NCBI GenBank assembly: GCA_945898215.1
Contig: CAMDHY010000023.1
Span: 1-45,677 of the forward strand
DNA length: 45,677 nt
Source: Pseudoxanthobacter soli DSM 19599
Lineage (GTDB): Bacteria > Pseudomonadota > Alphaproteobacteria > Rhizobiales > Segnochrobactraceae
Reading direction: 5' to 3'
Shown here one piece after another: positions 35,556-43,776 of this stretch (positions are counted from its first letter, which is position 1; each line of letters opens with the position of its first letter). The notes beneath the pieces are model-generated. The model had not been told where the DNA came from, did no database searches, and saw nothing but the letters and a program-made list of their open reading frames with translations. The position numbers and the translations under genes were made by a program.

Positions 35556-36800
35556 ATGCCGATGATGCCCGCCCAGACCCTGCCGCCGATGACGCTCGAC
35601 GCCCGCCACCGCCGCCTCGATCTCGACCCGCGCGACGATGCCTTCGTACAGAACCCCTACGGCGCCTATGCCGCCGTGCGGGCGCAGGCGCCGGCGTTCT
35701 TCTGGGAACAGTACGGCTTCTGGTGCTTCGCCTCCCACGCCGGCGTCTCGGCGCTGTTGCGCGACCGGCGCTTCGGCCGCGACGTGCTGCATGTCGCCAA
35801 CCGCGCCGAGCTCGGCTGGCCGGAGCCGGACCCGCGGCTCGAGCCGTTCCTCGCCCTCGAGCGGGGCTCGATGCTCGATGTCGAGCCGCCGCAGCACACG
35901 CGGCTGCGCGGCCTCGTCAACCGCGCCTTCGTCTCCCGCGAGATCGACCGGCTGGCGCCGCGCATCGCCGCCCTCGCCCACGCGCTGATCGACCGCTTCC
36001 CGGCCGGCGCGGTCGACCTCCTGCCGGCGTTCGCGACGCCGATCCCGCTGACGCTGATCGCCGAGCTCCTCGGCGTGCCGACCGAGCGGGGCGACGACCT
36101 GCTCGCCTGGTCGCACGCCATGGTCGGCATGTACCAGTTCGGCCGCAACGCCGAGGTGGAGGCGGCCGCCGTGGCGGCGAGCGAGGCGTTCGCCGCCTTC
36201 CTCGGCGACCTCGTCGCCGAGCGCCGCCGGTCGCCGCGCGAGGACCTGCTCACCCGCCTCGTCACGGCGGAGGTCGGCGGCGAGCGGCTCACAGACGGCG
36301 AGATCGTCGGTACCGCCGTGCTGCTGCTCAACGCCGGCCACGAGGCGACGGTCCACGCCATCGGCAACGGCGTGAAGGCGCTGATCGAGACCGGCGTGCG
36401 GCCCGAGCCGGGCGCGCACACCGCGGCGGTGGTCGAGGAGGCGCTGCGCTACGACGCGCCGCTGCACCTCTTCGCCCGCTTCGCGCTGGAGGACCTCACC
36501 GTCGACGGGATCGACTTCCGGCGCGGCGACAAGATCGGCCTGCTGCTGGGGGCGGCCAACCGCGATCCGGCGCGCTTTGCCGAGCCCGACGCCTTCCGGC
36601 CGGAGCGGGCGCCGAACCCGCACGTCGCCTTCGGGGCCGGCATCCACTTCTGCCTCGGCGCACCGCTCGCCCGTCTCGAGATGCAGGTGGCACTGCCGAT
36701 CCTGTTCGAGCGCCTGCCGGGGCTTTCCTTCGCGGCGCCGCCGCGCTTCCGCGACACCTTCCACTTCCACGGCCTGGAGGCGCTGCGGCTCGGCTGGTGA
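35556..36800 (+). CDS. Cytochrome P450
   Basis: 414 residues, typical of soluble bacterial P450s. Heme ligand Cys366 in AFGAGIHFCLGAPLARLEMQ, ExxR as Glu295-Ala-Leu-Arg298, the I-helix LLLNAGHEATVHAIGNG (the AG-x-E-x-T oxygen-activation motif), and LDVEPPQHTRLRGLVNRAF near the C helix. No ferredoxin or reductase gene is adjacent, so it must borrow partners. Substrate unknown. ATG 35556 and a second ATG two codons on are both possible starts. Confidence 0.95.
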   Translation: MPMMPAQTLPPMTLDARHRRLDLDPRDDAFVQNPYGAYAAVRAQAPAFFWEQYGFWCFASHAGVSALLRDRRFGRDVLHVANRAELGWPEPDPRLEPFLALERGSMLDVEPPQHTRLRGLVNRAFVSREIDRLAPRIAALAHALIDRFPAGAVDLLPAFATPIPLTLIAELLGVPTERGDDLLAWSHAMVGMYQFGRNAEVEAAAVAASEAFAAFLGDLVAERRRSPREDLLTRLVTAEVGGERLTDGEIVGTAVLLLNAGHEATVHAIGNGVKALIETGVRPEPGAHTAAVVEEALRYDAPLHLFARFALEDLTVDGIDFRRGDKIGLLLGAANRDPARFAEPDAFRPERAPNPHVAFGAGIHFCLGAPLARLEMQVALPILFERLPGLSFAAPPRFRDTFHFHGLEALRLGW

Positions 36801-36816
36801 CGGTGCGGAGCCGGGA

Positions 36817-36835
36817 CGCCGGCACTCAGCCGGCG
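36817..36835. terminator. Hairpin between convergent P450 and unknown gene
   Basis: Perfect 7-bp stem CGCCGGC-ACTCA-GCCGGCG within the 36-base gap. No U-tract. Its position suggests a bidirectional terminator. Confidence 0.5.
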
Positions 36836-36836
36836 C

Positions 36837-37643
36837 TCAGTCGTCGCTCGACGGTGCCGCCGGCGCCCGGCCGGCCGCCTCCCACAGCAGCGGCAGGTCG
36901 CGGGCGAGCACGTTGTCGGCGGTGTCGCGCTTGCTCGGCACCGCGAGCCCTTCCGCCGCCATCACCGCCAGCAGCCGGGCGCGGATGTCGGCGCGCGTGC
37001 GCGGCCAGCCGTGGACGAAACTGTCGCGGATGAGCAGCTGCACGCCACGGTCCCATTCGTACATGTCGGGCGAGCCCGGCCGGCGCAGCCGCGGCGGGGG
37101 CAGAGGCTCTGCCGCTGCGGCCGCCTCGCCGTCGGGCAGCACCTCGACGGCGCGGTAGTGGGTGCCGCGGCTGCGCACCTCGCCGATCACCGATTCCGGC
37201 GAATTCACCCGCTCGAAGGTCTGCCAGCTTTCGTCGGGAATGCGCTCGGCCGGGCCGTCGAGGCCACCGCGACGGCCGACGGCGGCGAGGCCGGATCGCT
37301 TCAGGGCGTCGCGGAAGGCGATGAGTAGCGCGCGCAGAGCCTCGCGTTCGACGGCGACGGCGCGCGCCCAGCCGGGGTTCTTGTCGCCAGCGACGGTGCG
37401 GCTGGGATCGAGATAGGAGGTCTTCGGGAAGTGCGTCGGCTCGCGCTTGCGCGCGTCGACCGCCGAGCACCAATCGTTGAACTCCGCCGGAACGAGACGC
37501 ACCATCGCCTCCTCCAGCGCCCACCGCTGCCCGGCACGCCACTTCTGCTCGACCATCGCGTCGTCCGTCGCTCTCACCGTTCCCCCGATCCCTCCGGCGC
37601 CGCCGCCAAAGCGGGCCAGACGCGCCGGTCGCGACCGGGCCAT
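36837..37643 (-). CDS. Conserved-looking cytoplasmic protein, function unknown
   Basis: Up to 268 residues, no signal peptide or membrane helix. Charged and Trp-rich (FNDWCSAVDARKREPTHF, WQTFERVNSPESVIGEVRSR, DMYEWDRGVQLLIRDSF, HGWPRTRADIRARLLAVMAA). The first 30 residues (Arg/Gly-rich) are probably not translated; GTG near 37579 or ATG 37555 (MVEQKWRAGQRW) are better starts. I do not recognise a domain. Codon usage is like that of the neighbours, so it looks like a true gene. Confidence 0.7.
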   Translation of the reverse strand: MARSRPARLARFGGGAGGIGGTVRATDDAMVEQKWRAGQRWALEEAMVRLVPAEFNDWCSAVDARKREPTHFPKTSYLDPSRTVAGDKNPGWARAVAVEREALRALLIAFRDALKRSGLAAVGRRGGLDGPAERIPDESWQTFERVNSPESVIGEVRSRGTHYRAVEVLPDGEAAAAAEPLPPPRLRRPGSPDMYEWDRGVQLLIRDSFVHGWPRTRADIRARLLAVMAAEGLAVPSKRDTADNVLARDLPLLWEAAGRAPAAPSSDD

Positions 37644-37905
37644 CGCCGCGATGACCCGGGTGCGGCGGCAAGCTACAACCGGGAGCGGCGGCCGCCAACC
37701 GGCGCCCGTGCCAGCTCCCCGCCGGGGCGCGGCGCCGGGGCGAACCGAGGCGCGATTCTGAGCGGGCGGGGAAGGCCACGATCAGCCGCCGGGCGAATCG
37801 TGGCCGCCGATCGCCGCAGCCGACCGCCACGACGCGCAGGAGCCGCTATTGTCCGCGCCTCGGCCCGCAGCGGTCGACGGCAAGCCCAGAGTTCCGGAGC
37901 CCGCG

Positions 37906-39075
37906 ATGACCGAGCCGATCGCCCCCTTCACCTTCGACACGCCGCCGAGCCTCGTCTTCGGCTTCGGCGCCGCCGGCCGGATCGGCGAGATCGCGGCGGC
38001 TCGGCTCGGATCTCGCGTGCTCGTCGTCACCGACCCCGGCGTCGTCGCCGCAGGCCTGGTGGAGCCGGCGCTGGCGGCGCTGGCGGGGGCGGGGGTGGAG
38101 GCTGCGGTGTTCCCCGACGTCGTCGCCGATCCGCCGGAGGCGGTGGTGCGCGCCGCCGCCGCGGCCGCGGTGGCGTTCGAGGCGACGGGTGTCGTCGGTC
38201 TCGGCGGCGGCTCGTCGCTCGACGTCGCCAAGCTCGCAGCCCTGCTCGCGATCGGCCGGGAGGACCTCGCCGACGTCTACGGCGTCCGTCGCGCCAAAGG
38301 TCCGCGGCTGCCGCTGCTGCTCGCCCCGACCACCGCCGGCACCGGCTCGGAGGTGACGCCGATCGCCGTCGTCACCACCGGCGCCCACGAGAAGATGGGC
38401 GTCTCCTCGCCCGTCATCATTCCCGACGTGGCGCTGCTCGATCCGGAACTGACGCTCGGCCTGCCGCCGGCGGTCACCGCCGCCACCGGCATCGACGCGA
38501 TGGTGCACGCCATCGAGGCCTATGCCTCGGCGAGCCCCAACAACAACCCGATCTCGCGGGCCCTCGCCGTCGAGGCGCTCCGGCTGATGGGGGGTGCGCT
38601 CGAGCGGGCTGTGGCGGACGGTTCCGACCGGGCCGCCCGGGCGGACATGCTGTTCGGCGCCATGCTCGCCGGCCAGGCCTTCGCCAATTCGCCGGTCGCC
38701 GCCGTTCACGCGCTCGCCTATCCGCTCGGTGGCCACTACGGCGTGCCGCACGGGCTGTCGAACGCGCTGATCCTGCCGCACGTGCTGCGCTTCAACGCCG
38801 AGACGGTGCCCGGCCCCTACGCCACCCTCGCCCCGCACGCCTTCCCGGCGCTCGCCGAGATCGGCGAACAGGGCCGGGCGCACGCGCTTGCCGATGCGCT
38901 GGCGGCGCTTTCGGCCCGCTGCGGCCTCGCCGCCCGCCTGCGCGACGTCGGCGTGGAAGAATCGGCGCTGCCGCATCTCGCGACCGACGCGGCTCGCCAG
39001 ACGCGGCTCCTCGTCAACAACCCGCGGCCGCTCGGCGAGGCCGACATCCTGGCGATCTACCGCCGGGCGTGGTGA
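37906..39075 (+). CDS. Iron-containing (group III) alcohol dehydrogenase
   Basis: 389 residues: nucleotide loop GLGGGSSLDVAK, PTTAGTGSEVTPIAV, metal-site segments GIDAMVHAIEAYAS and HYGVPHGLSNALILPHVLRF. Family members are NAD(P)-linked, Fe- or Zn-dependent and include methanol dehydrogenases of thermotolerant bacilli, lactaldehyde and butanol dehydrogenases. The substrate is not given by the sequence; a link to methanol or formaldehyde metabolism in this organism is possible but unsupported. Start ATG 37906 gives the usual length. Confidence 0.93.
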   Translation: MTEPIAPFTFDTPPSLVFGFGAAGRIGEIAAARLGSRVLVVTDPGVVAAGLVEPALAALAGAGVEAAVFPDVVADPPEAVVRAAAAAAVAFEATGVVGLGGGSSLDVAKLAALLAIGREDLADVYGVRRAKGPRLPLLLAPTTAGTGSEVTPIAVVTTGAHEKMGVSSPVIIPDVALLDPELTLGLPPAVTAATGIDAMVHAIEAYASASPNNNPISRALAVEALRLMGGALERAVADGSDRAARADMLFGAMLAGQAFANSPVAAVHALAYPLGGHYGVPHGLSNALILPHVLRFNAETVPGPYATLAPHAFPALAEIGEQGRAHALADALAALSARCGLAARLRDVGVEESALPHLATDAARQTRLLVNNPRPLGEADILAIYRRAW

Positions 39076-39189
39076 GACGGGCGGTGGTGCCGCGGCCGTT
39101 TTTTCGGAGCGGCGGGATGTCGGCATCGGTAACGGCCGTTCGTCCTCCGGCGAGTGCCGCGCGCGCGGCCGCCAGCGGAGGACGATCCG

Positions 39190-39672
39190 ATGACCGACAG
39201 CTCCGCCTCGCTGAACCATGCCATGAGCGCCCTCTCGCCGCACCTCGTCGTCGACGGGGCGGCGCGGGCGATCGAGTTCTATGCGAAGGCCTTCGGGGCG
39301 GAGGAGATGGCGCGTCTGCCTGGCCCGGACGGGCGGCTGATGCACGGCTGCGTGCGGATCGCCGGCCAGACGGTGATGCTGGTGGACGAGAACCGCCAGT
39401 ACGGCCTGTTGTCGCCGACCGCGCTCGGCGGCTCGCCGGTGACGCTGCACCTCGAGGTGCCCGACGTCGACGCCGCCTTCGCCCGCGCTGTGGCGGCGGG
39501 GGCGACGGTGACGATGCCGGTCGCCGACCAGTTCTGGGGCGACCGCTACGGCGTCCTCAGGGACCCGTTCGGCCATTCCTGGTCGCTCGCCACCCACCAG
39601 CGCGACGTGACGCTGGAGGAGGCGAAGGCGGCGATGGCGAAACTGCCGCGCGAGTGCTCCGCGTCCGCCTGA
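39190..39672 (+). CDS. VOC-family (glyoxalase/PhnB-like) protein
   Basis: 160 residues with a PhnB-type VOC fold: LSPHLVVDGAARAIEFYAKA, MHGCVRIAGQTVMLVDE, VTLHLEVPDVDAAFARAVAA, and FWGDRYGVLRDPFGHSWSLA. Single betaalphabetabetabeta pair, so it should dimerise. No specific substrate. It follows the alcohol dehydrogenase by 114 bases on the same strand. Confidence 0.92.
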   Translation: MTDSSASLNHAMSALSPHLVVDGAARAIEFYAKAFGAEEMARLPGPDGRLMHGCVRIAGQTVMLVDENRQYGLLSPTALGGSPVTLHLEVPDVDAAFARAVAAGATVTMPVADQFWGDRYGVLRDPFGHSWSLATHQRDVTLEEAKAAMAKLPRECSASA

Positions 39673-39697
39673 CCGGCCGACGGGTTCCGCCCACGAG

Positions 39698-39722
39698 CGC
39701 GCCGGCGCGAGGCGCCGGCGCG
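39698..39722. terminator. Strong hairpin between convergent VOC and chemoreceptor genes
   Basis: Perfect 11-bp stem CGCGCCGGCGC / GCGCCGGCGCG with a GAG loop, without a U-tract. It is centred in the 74-base convergent gap, so a bidirectional terminator is the simplest reading. Confidence 0.5.
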
Positions 39723-39746
39723 TGAGGGTTCGGCGGCCGCTCCGCC

Positions 39747-41564
39747 TCAGGTCTTCAGGAGGGCGGCCATCTCGACGTCCAGACGCTCGGCATAGGTGCC
39801 GAGTTCGCCCGCGACGGTGCGGATGTCGTTGGCAGCGCCGCGGATCTGCGTGACGGCCGAGGAAACGCCGGTGATGCTCTCGCTGACGGAGCGGTTGGTC
39901 ACCGACTGCTCCTCGACGGCCGCCGACAGCGCCGCGAACACGTCGCTCAGCTGGACGACGCCGCCGGTGATCTCGTTGACGGCGCCGGCCACGCCGCTGC
40001 TCGCCTGCTGCAGGGTCTCCACCTGGCCGCGGATCTCCTGGGTCGCCCTGGCGGTCTGCAAGGCGAGCGCCTTGACCTCGTGGGCGACCACCGCGAAGCC
40101 CTTGCCGGCCTCGCCGGCCCGCGCCGCCTCGATGGTGGCGTTGAGGGCGAGCAGGTTGGTCTGCGAGGCGATCGACGAGATGAGGCCGATGACGTCGCCG
40201 ATGCGCGAGGCCGCCTGTGAGAGCTCGCGGATCACCTCGCCGGTCGCGGCCGCCTCGCTGACGGCGATCGCCGACATCTGCGCCGACTGCTTCACCTGGC
40301 GGGCGATCTCCTCGACCGAGTAGCCGAGCTCCTCGGCAGAGGAGGCGACGACGACGACGTTGGTCGAGGCCTCCTCGGCGGCGGCGGCGACGCTGGTCGA
40401 CTGCTGCGACGTCGTGCGGGCGGCCTTGGTCATCTCGAACGCGGTGACGTGGAGTTCCGAGGAGGCGGTGGAGACGCTGCCGACGATGGTGCCGACGGCG
40501 CCCTCGAAGTCGTCGGCGAGCGCCATCATCGTCCGGCGGCGCTCTTCGTCCGCGGCCCGGCGCGCCTCCTCGGCGGCCCGCTCCGTCTCGGCATTGCGGC
40601 GCAGGCCGTCGCGGAAGACGAGGAGGGTCTTCGCCATCGAGCCGATCTCGTCGCCGCGGTCGGTGTCGGGAACCTCGACGTCCAACTGGTTGCCGGCAAC
40701 CATCTCCACTACGCGGGTGAGGCGCGACATCGGCACCGTCACCCGGCGCACCACCACCAGCAGGCCGAAGCCGGCGAGCAGCAGCGACGCAAGCAGCACG
40801 ACGCCGTAGACGATGGCGGCGCGGCGGGCGGCGGCCTCGGTCGCGGCGGCGGTGGCGGCGAGACTGTCGACGGCGGTGCCGGAGACGGCGGCGATGGAGG
40901 CCAGCGGCTCGACGACGCGCGACCGCCAGACCTGCAGCGACACCGGGGACGGCTCGCCGGCGGCGAGCGCCTTCAGGATGCCGTCGCGATAGTCCTTGAA
41001 GGCGCCGGAGAAATAGGCCGCCTGTGCGGCCTCGGCCGCCGCCTTCGAGGCGTCCGGCGCGTTGTCGGCGACCGCGATCTCGCGGGTGGTCGCCCAGGCG
41101 AGATCGGCGCGGGCGTCGTTGGTGGTGATGCTGGTGAGCTCCTCGGGCGTCGCCGGCCGGTTCTCCGACAGGATGGTGTTGAGGGCGAGGGTGCTGACGC
41201 CCGCATAGCTGCGCGAGCCCCAGGACATCGCCCGGGCGAGGATGAGCTGCGACAGGCGCGGGTCGATCGTGCGGATCTCCGCCTCCACCGCCGTCGTCAG
41301 GGCGGTGAGGGCGTCGAGGAACTTGCCGCCTTCCGCCATCATCGTCTTGCCGACGGTCGGGTCGCGCTGCTCGAGCGGAAGCGCCCGGGCGGCGTCGATC
41401 TTCTCGCGGGCCGCCTGGACGACCCCGTACTGGTCCCGCAGCTTGGCGGTGAGATCGGCGAACTTCGGCTCCGCCGCCTCGGCGAGACGCGCGAGGCCGG
41501 TGTCCATCGCGGCGGCACCACGGTGGCGCAGGCTTGCGCGAGGCTCGCGGCGGGGCGGCGCCAT
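39747..41564 (-). CDS. Methyl-accepting chemotaxis protein lacking the first membrane helix
   Basis: 605 residues. A helical sensor domain (about 20-240), one membrane helix ([20 protein letters not shown]), HAMP ([20 protein letters not shown]), and a full signalling hairpin with the tip [20 protein letters not shown] and [16 protein letters not shown]. Receptors of this design begin with a helix that anchors the sensor domain outside the cell; here the frame starts directly with [20 protein letters not shown] and only 98 bases separate it from the divergent gene, too few for the missing part. It may be a 5'-truncated gene or a receptor that senses inside the cell. Confidence 0.88.
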   Translation of the reverse strand: MAPPRREPRASLRHRGAAAMDTGLARLAEAAEPKFADLTAKLRDQYGVVQAAREKIDAARALPLEQRDPTVGKTMMAEGGKFLDALTALTTAVEAEIRTIDPRLSQLILARAMSWGSRSYAGVSTLALNTILSENRPATPEELTSITTNDARADLAWATTREIAVADNAPDASKAAAEAAQAAYFSGAFKDYRDGILKALAAGEPSPVSLQVWRSRVVEPLASIAAVSGTAVDSLAATAAATEAAARRAAIVYGVVLLASLLLAGFGLLVVVRRVTVPMSRLTRVVEMVAGNQLDVEVPDTDRGDEIGSMAKTLLVFRDGLRRNAETERAAEEARRAADEERRRTMMALADDFEGAVGTIVGSVSTASSELHVTAFEMTKAARTTSQQSTSVAAAAEEASTNVVVVASSAEELGYSVEEIARQVKQSAQMSAIAVSEAAATGEVIRELSQAASRIGDVIGLISSIASQTNLLALNATIEAARAGEAGKGFAVVAHEVKALALQTARATQEIRGQVETLQQASSGVAGAVNEITGGVVQLSDVFAALSAAVEEQSVTNRSVSESITGVSSAVTQIRGAANDIRTVAGELGTYAERLDVEMAALLKT

Positions 41565-41662
41565 CCGGCTTTCCGGCGAGTGGCCCCGGACGGCGGGTTT
41601 TGCGGTGGCTGGCGAGCCGCTAAGGTGCCGGCGCGGGGACCGTCGGCGCGAGGCGATATCTG

Positions 41663-42133
41663 ATGACGACGACGTTCTTCCTGCTCGCCTTCCTCATCGG
41701 CGCCGTGGCCGGGCTGCGGACGATGACGGCACCGGCGGCGGTCGCCTGGGCGGCGCACCTCGGCTGGCTCGACCTCGGCGACACCTGGCCGGCCTTTCTC
41801 GGCTGGCAGTGGACGCCGTGGATCTTCACGGCCCTGGCGCTCCTCGAGTACGTCGCCGACCAGCTGCCCTCGACGCCGAGCCGCACCGTGCCGACGCAGT
41901 TCGGCGCCCGCCTCGCCAGCGGCGCCCTCACCGGTGCCGCGATCGGCGTCGCCGCCGGCAATCTCTGGCTCGGGGCCGGCCTCGGCGTCGTCGGCGCGGT
42001 CGTCGGCACCCTCGGCGGCCGGGCGGCGCGCGGCGCCATGGCACGCGCCTTCGGCCGCGACACGCCCGCCGCGCTGATCGAGGACGCGGTGGCGATCTCC
42101 GCCGCCGTGCTGATCGTGATGGCGCTGCGATGA
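41663..42133 (+). CDS. DUF4126-type membrane protein
   Basis: 156 residues with four hydrophobic segments, including [20 protein letters not shown] at the N-terminus and [20 protein letters not shown] and [16 protein letters not shown] towards the end. The [10 protein letters not shown] motif and length fit small DUF4126-like proteins. No function known. Divergent from the chemoreceptor across a 98-base gap. Confidence 0.78.
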   Translation: MTTTFFLLAFLIGAVAGLRTMTAPAAVAWAAHLGWLDLGDTWPAFLGWQWTPWIFTALALLEYVADQLPSTPSRTVPTQFGARLASGALTGAAIGVAAGNLWLGAGLGVVGAVVGTLGGRAARGAMARAFGRDTPAALIEDAVAISAAVLIVMALR

Positions 42134-42203
42134 GCCGCCGCCGCACGCTTTGCCTGCCGTCCGCAGCTGCGCCGGACCTCGACTTGTCGGCCCGACGCGA
42201 CTA

Positions 42204-42218
42204 GAACAAAGTTCGAAC
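42204..42218 (+). promoter_or_regulatory. LexA (SOS) box, GAAC-N7-GAAC
   Basis: GAAC at 42204-42207 and again at 42215-42218 with exactly seven bases between: the alphaproteobacterial LexA consensus (direct repeat GTTC-N7-GTTC on the other strand). It lies 19 bases before the start of the 95-residue protein, a position expected for promoter repression. Confidence 0.65.
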
Positions 42219-42237
42219 GTGCGAATCGGAGACCGGC

Positions 42238-42525
42238 ATGCAGCGGACCGCAGAAGCGACCAGTGGCAAGCCACCGCGGCACACGGTGTTCGTCGTGCAG
42301 CCCTTCGAGATCAAGCGTCGCGGCCGCTCGATGGGCCTCGCGCCCACGCCGGCGCTCGCCGCCCGCGACGAGGCGCACGCCCGGCTGCTGCTGGAGCGCG
42401 CCCCGCACCGCACCGGCATCGTCGGCGCCGTCGCCTTCAGCCGCTCCGGCGATCCGGAGAGCGGCGACTATGACGAGCCGGTCATCCTCGGCAAGATCGG
42501 CGACGTTCCGGACGAACTGATCTGA
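42238..42525 (+). CDS. Small conserved protein under a predicted LexA box
   Basis: 95 residues, cytoplasmic, no membrane segment. The core is HTVFVVQPFEIKRRGRSMGL ... GIVGAVAFSRSGDPESGDYD-EPVILGKIGDVPDELI. I recall similar unannotated small proteins in Hyphomicrobiales, but no function. A consensus LexA site 19 bases upstream predicts DNA-damage induction. Two reading frames are open here; this one is chosen for its start next to the site and its conserved-looking ends. Confidence 0.8.
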   Translation: MQRTAEATSGKPPRHTVFVVQPFEIKRRGRSMGLAPTPALAARDEAHARLLLERAPHRTGIVGAVAFSRSGDPESGDYDEPVILGKIGDVPDELI

Positions 42526-42706
42526 GGTCTGAGCGCTCCGGCGTCGGAATGATGTGAAGCTAAACTGCCTCGACCCCGCTAAGGTGGTGCCGTCGCTCGG
42601 CCTCACCGCCTGATCTGCATCAATGCCGGATCGCGGCCCGGACGCTAGGCGTCGGCCGTGCGCGGACGGACCGCCCGTCGATCGAACCGTCGCGCGGAGA
42701 GATCCG

Positions 42707-43732
42707 ATGCACAGACGTGTCCTCATTTCCCTCATCGCCAGCCTCTTGCTCGCCGCGTCCGGAGCGCCGTCCGTCGCCGACACCGGCGACGGTCTCGGCG
42801 CGAAGCTGAAGGCGCTGTGGGGCCGCGTCGCCGGCGACGGGCTGCCGGACGACATCGTCGTCACCAACGGGCGGATCGAGGCGGAGCAGGTGCTGGTGGC
42901 GGCGAAGTTCGCCGGGCGGGTGCTCGAGGTGCTCGTCGAGGAGGGGGACACCGTCGAGGCCGGCGCCGTCGTCGCCCGCATGGACACGGCCGAACTCGAC
43001 GCCCAGCTCAACGGTGCCGAGGCGGAGGTGCGCCGCACCGAGCAGGCGATCGCCGAGGCCGAGGCGCTGATCGCCCAACGCGACAGCGAGAGCCTGCTCG
43101 CCGCCCAGGAGCACGAGCGCGCCGCCGAACTGCAGAAGCGCGGCCACGGCACCATGCAGGAGCTCGACCGCCGGCTGAGCCAGCTGACTGCCGCCACCGC
43201 CGCCCATCGCGCCGCCCAGGCCCGCCTCGACGTGGCGCTCGCCGCCGCTGACACGGCGCGGGCCGACGTCGCCCGCCTCCAGTCGCTGCTCGACGACGCC
43301 GTGCTGACGGCGCCGCGCCGCGGCCGCGTCGAATACAAGCTGGTGCAGTCTGGCGAGGTTGTTGCAGCCGGCGCGCCGGTGGCGACGCTGCTCGACCTCT
43401 CCGACGTCTACATGACGGTGTTCCTCGCCGCACGCGCCGCCGGCCGTATCGCGATCGGCGACGAGGCACGCATCGTCCTCGATCCGGCGCCGGAATACGT
43501 CGTGCCGGCGATGGTCGCCTTCGTCGCCGGCCAGGCGCAGTTCACCCCGAAGACGGTGGAGACGGCCGACGAGCGCGAGAAGCTGATGTTCCGCGTCAAG
43601 CTGCGCATCCCGCCGGCGCTGCTCCGCCAGTACGAGAGCCGCGTGAAGATCGGCGTGCGCGGTCTCGCCTATGTGCGCACCAGCCCGACGGCGGCCTGGC
43701 CGGAGACCCTGGCGATCAAGCTGCCGCAATGA
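42707..43732 (+). CDS. HlyD-family membrane-fusion protein (YhiI-like)
   Basis: 341 residues: N-terminal signal/anchor ([20 protein letters not shown]), lipoyl half-motifs ([20 protein letters not shown] and [20 protein letters not shown]), a coiled-coil hairpin between them (about 100-200), and a beta-barrel domain. It links an inner-membrane ABC exporter to the outer parts of the envelope. Its stop overlaps the next start (ATGA), and the order HlyD protein - double ABC/permease matches E. coli yhiI-rbbA. Confidence 0.93.
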   Translation: MHRRVLISLIASLLLAASGAPSVADTGDGLGAKLKALWGRVAGDGLPDDIVVTNGRIEAEQVLVAAKFAGRVLEVLVEEGDTVEAGAVVARMDTAELDAQLNGAEAEVRRTEQAIAEAEALIAQRDSESLLAAQEHERAAELQKRGHGTMQELDRRLSQLTAATAAHRAAQARLDVALAAADTARADVARLQSLLDDAVLTAPRRGRVEYKLVQSGEVVAAGAPVATLLDLSDVYMTVFLAARAAGRIAIGDEARIVLDPAPEYVVPAMVAFVAGQAQFTPKTVETADEREKLMFRVKLRIPPALLRQYESRVKIGVRGLAYVRTSPTAAWPETLAIKLPQ

Positions 43733-43776
43733 CGGCGCCCGCCGTCGCTCTTGAAAAGATGACGGCGCCCGCCGTC
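43729..43776 (+). repeat. Direct duplication spanning the start codon of the RbbA-like gene
   Basis: ATGACGGCGCCCGCCGTC occurs at 43729-43746 and again at 43759-43776, in the same frame (30-base period), giving two potential starts MTAPAV. The first overlaps the HlyD stop; the second lies 27 bases further on. Confidence 0.8.

Noticed and set aside
37906-39075. Iron-type alcohol dehydrogenase as a second methanol dehydrogenase
   Set aside because: The family covers many substrates and no neighbour supports methanol; the sequence cannot decide.
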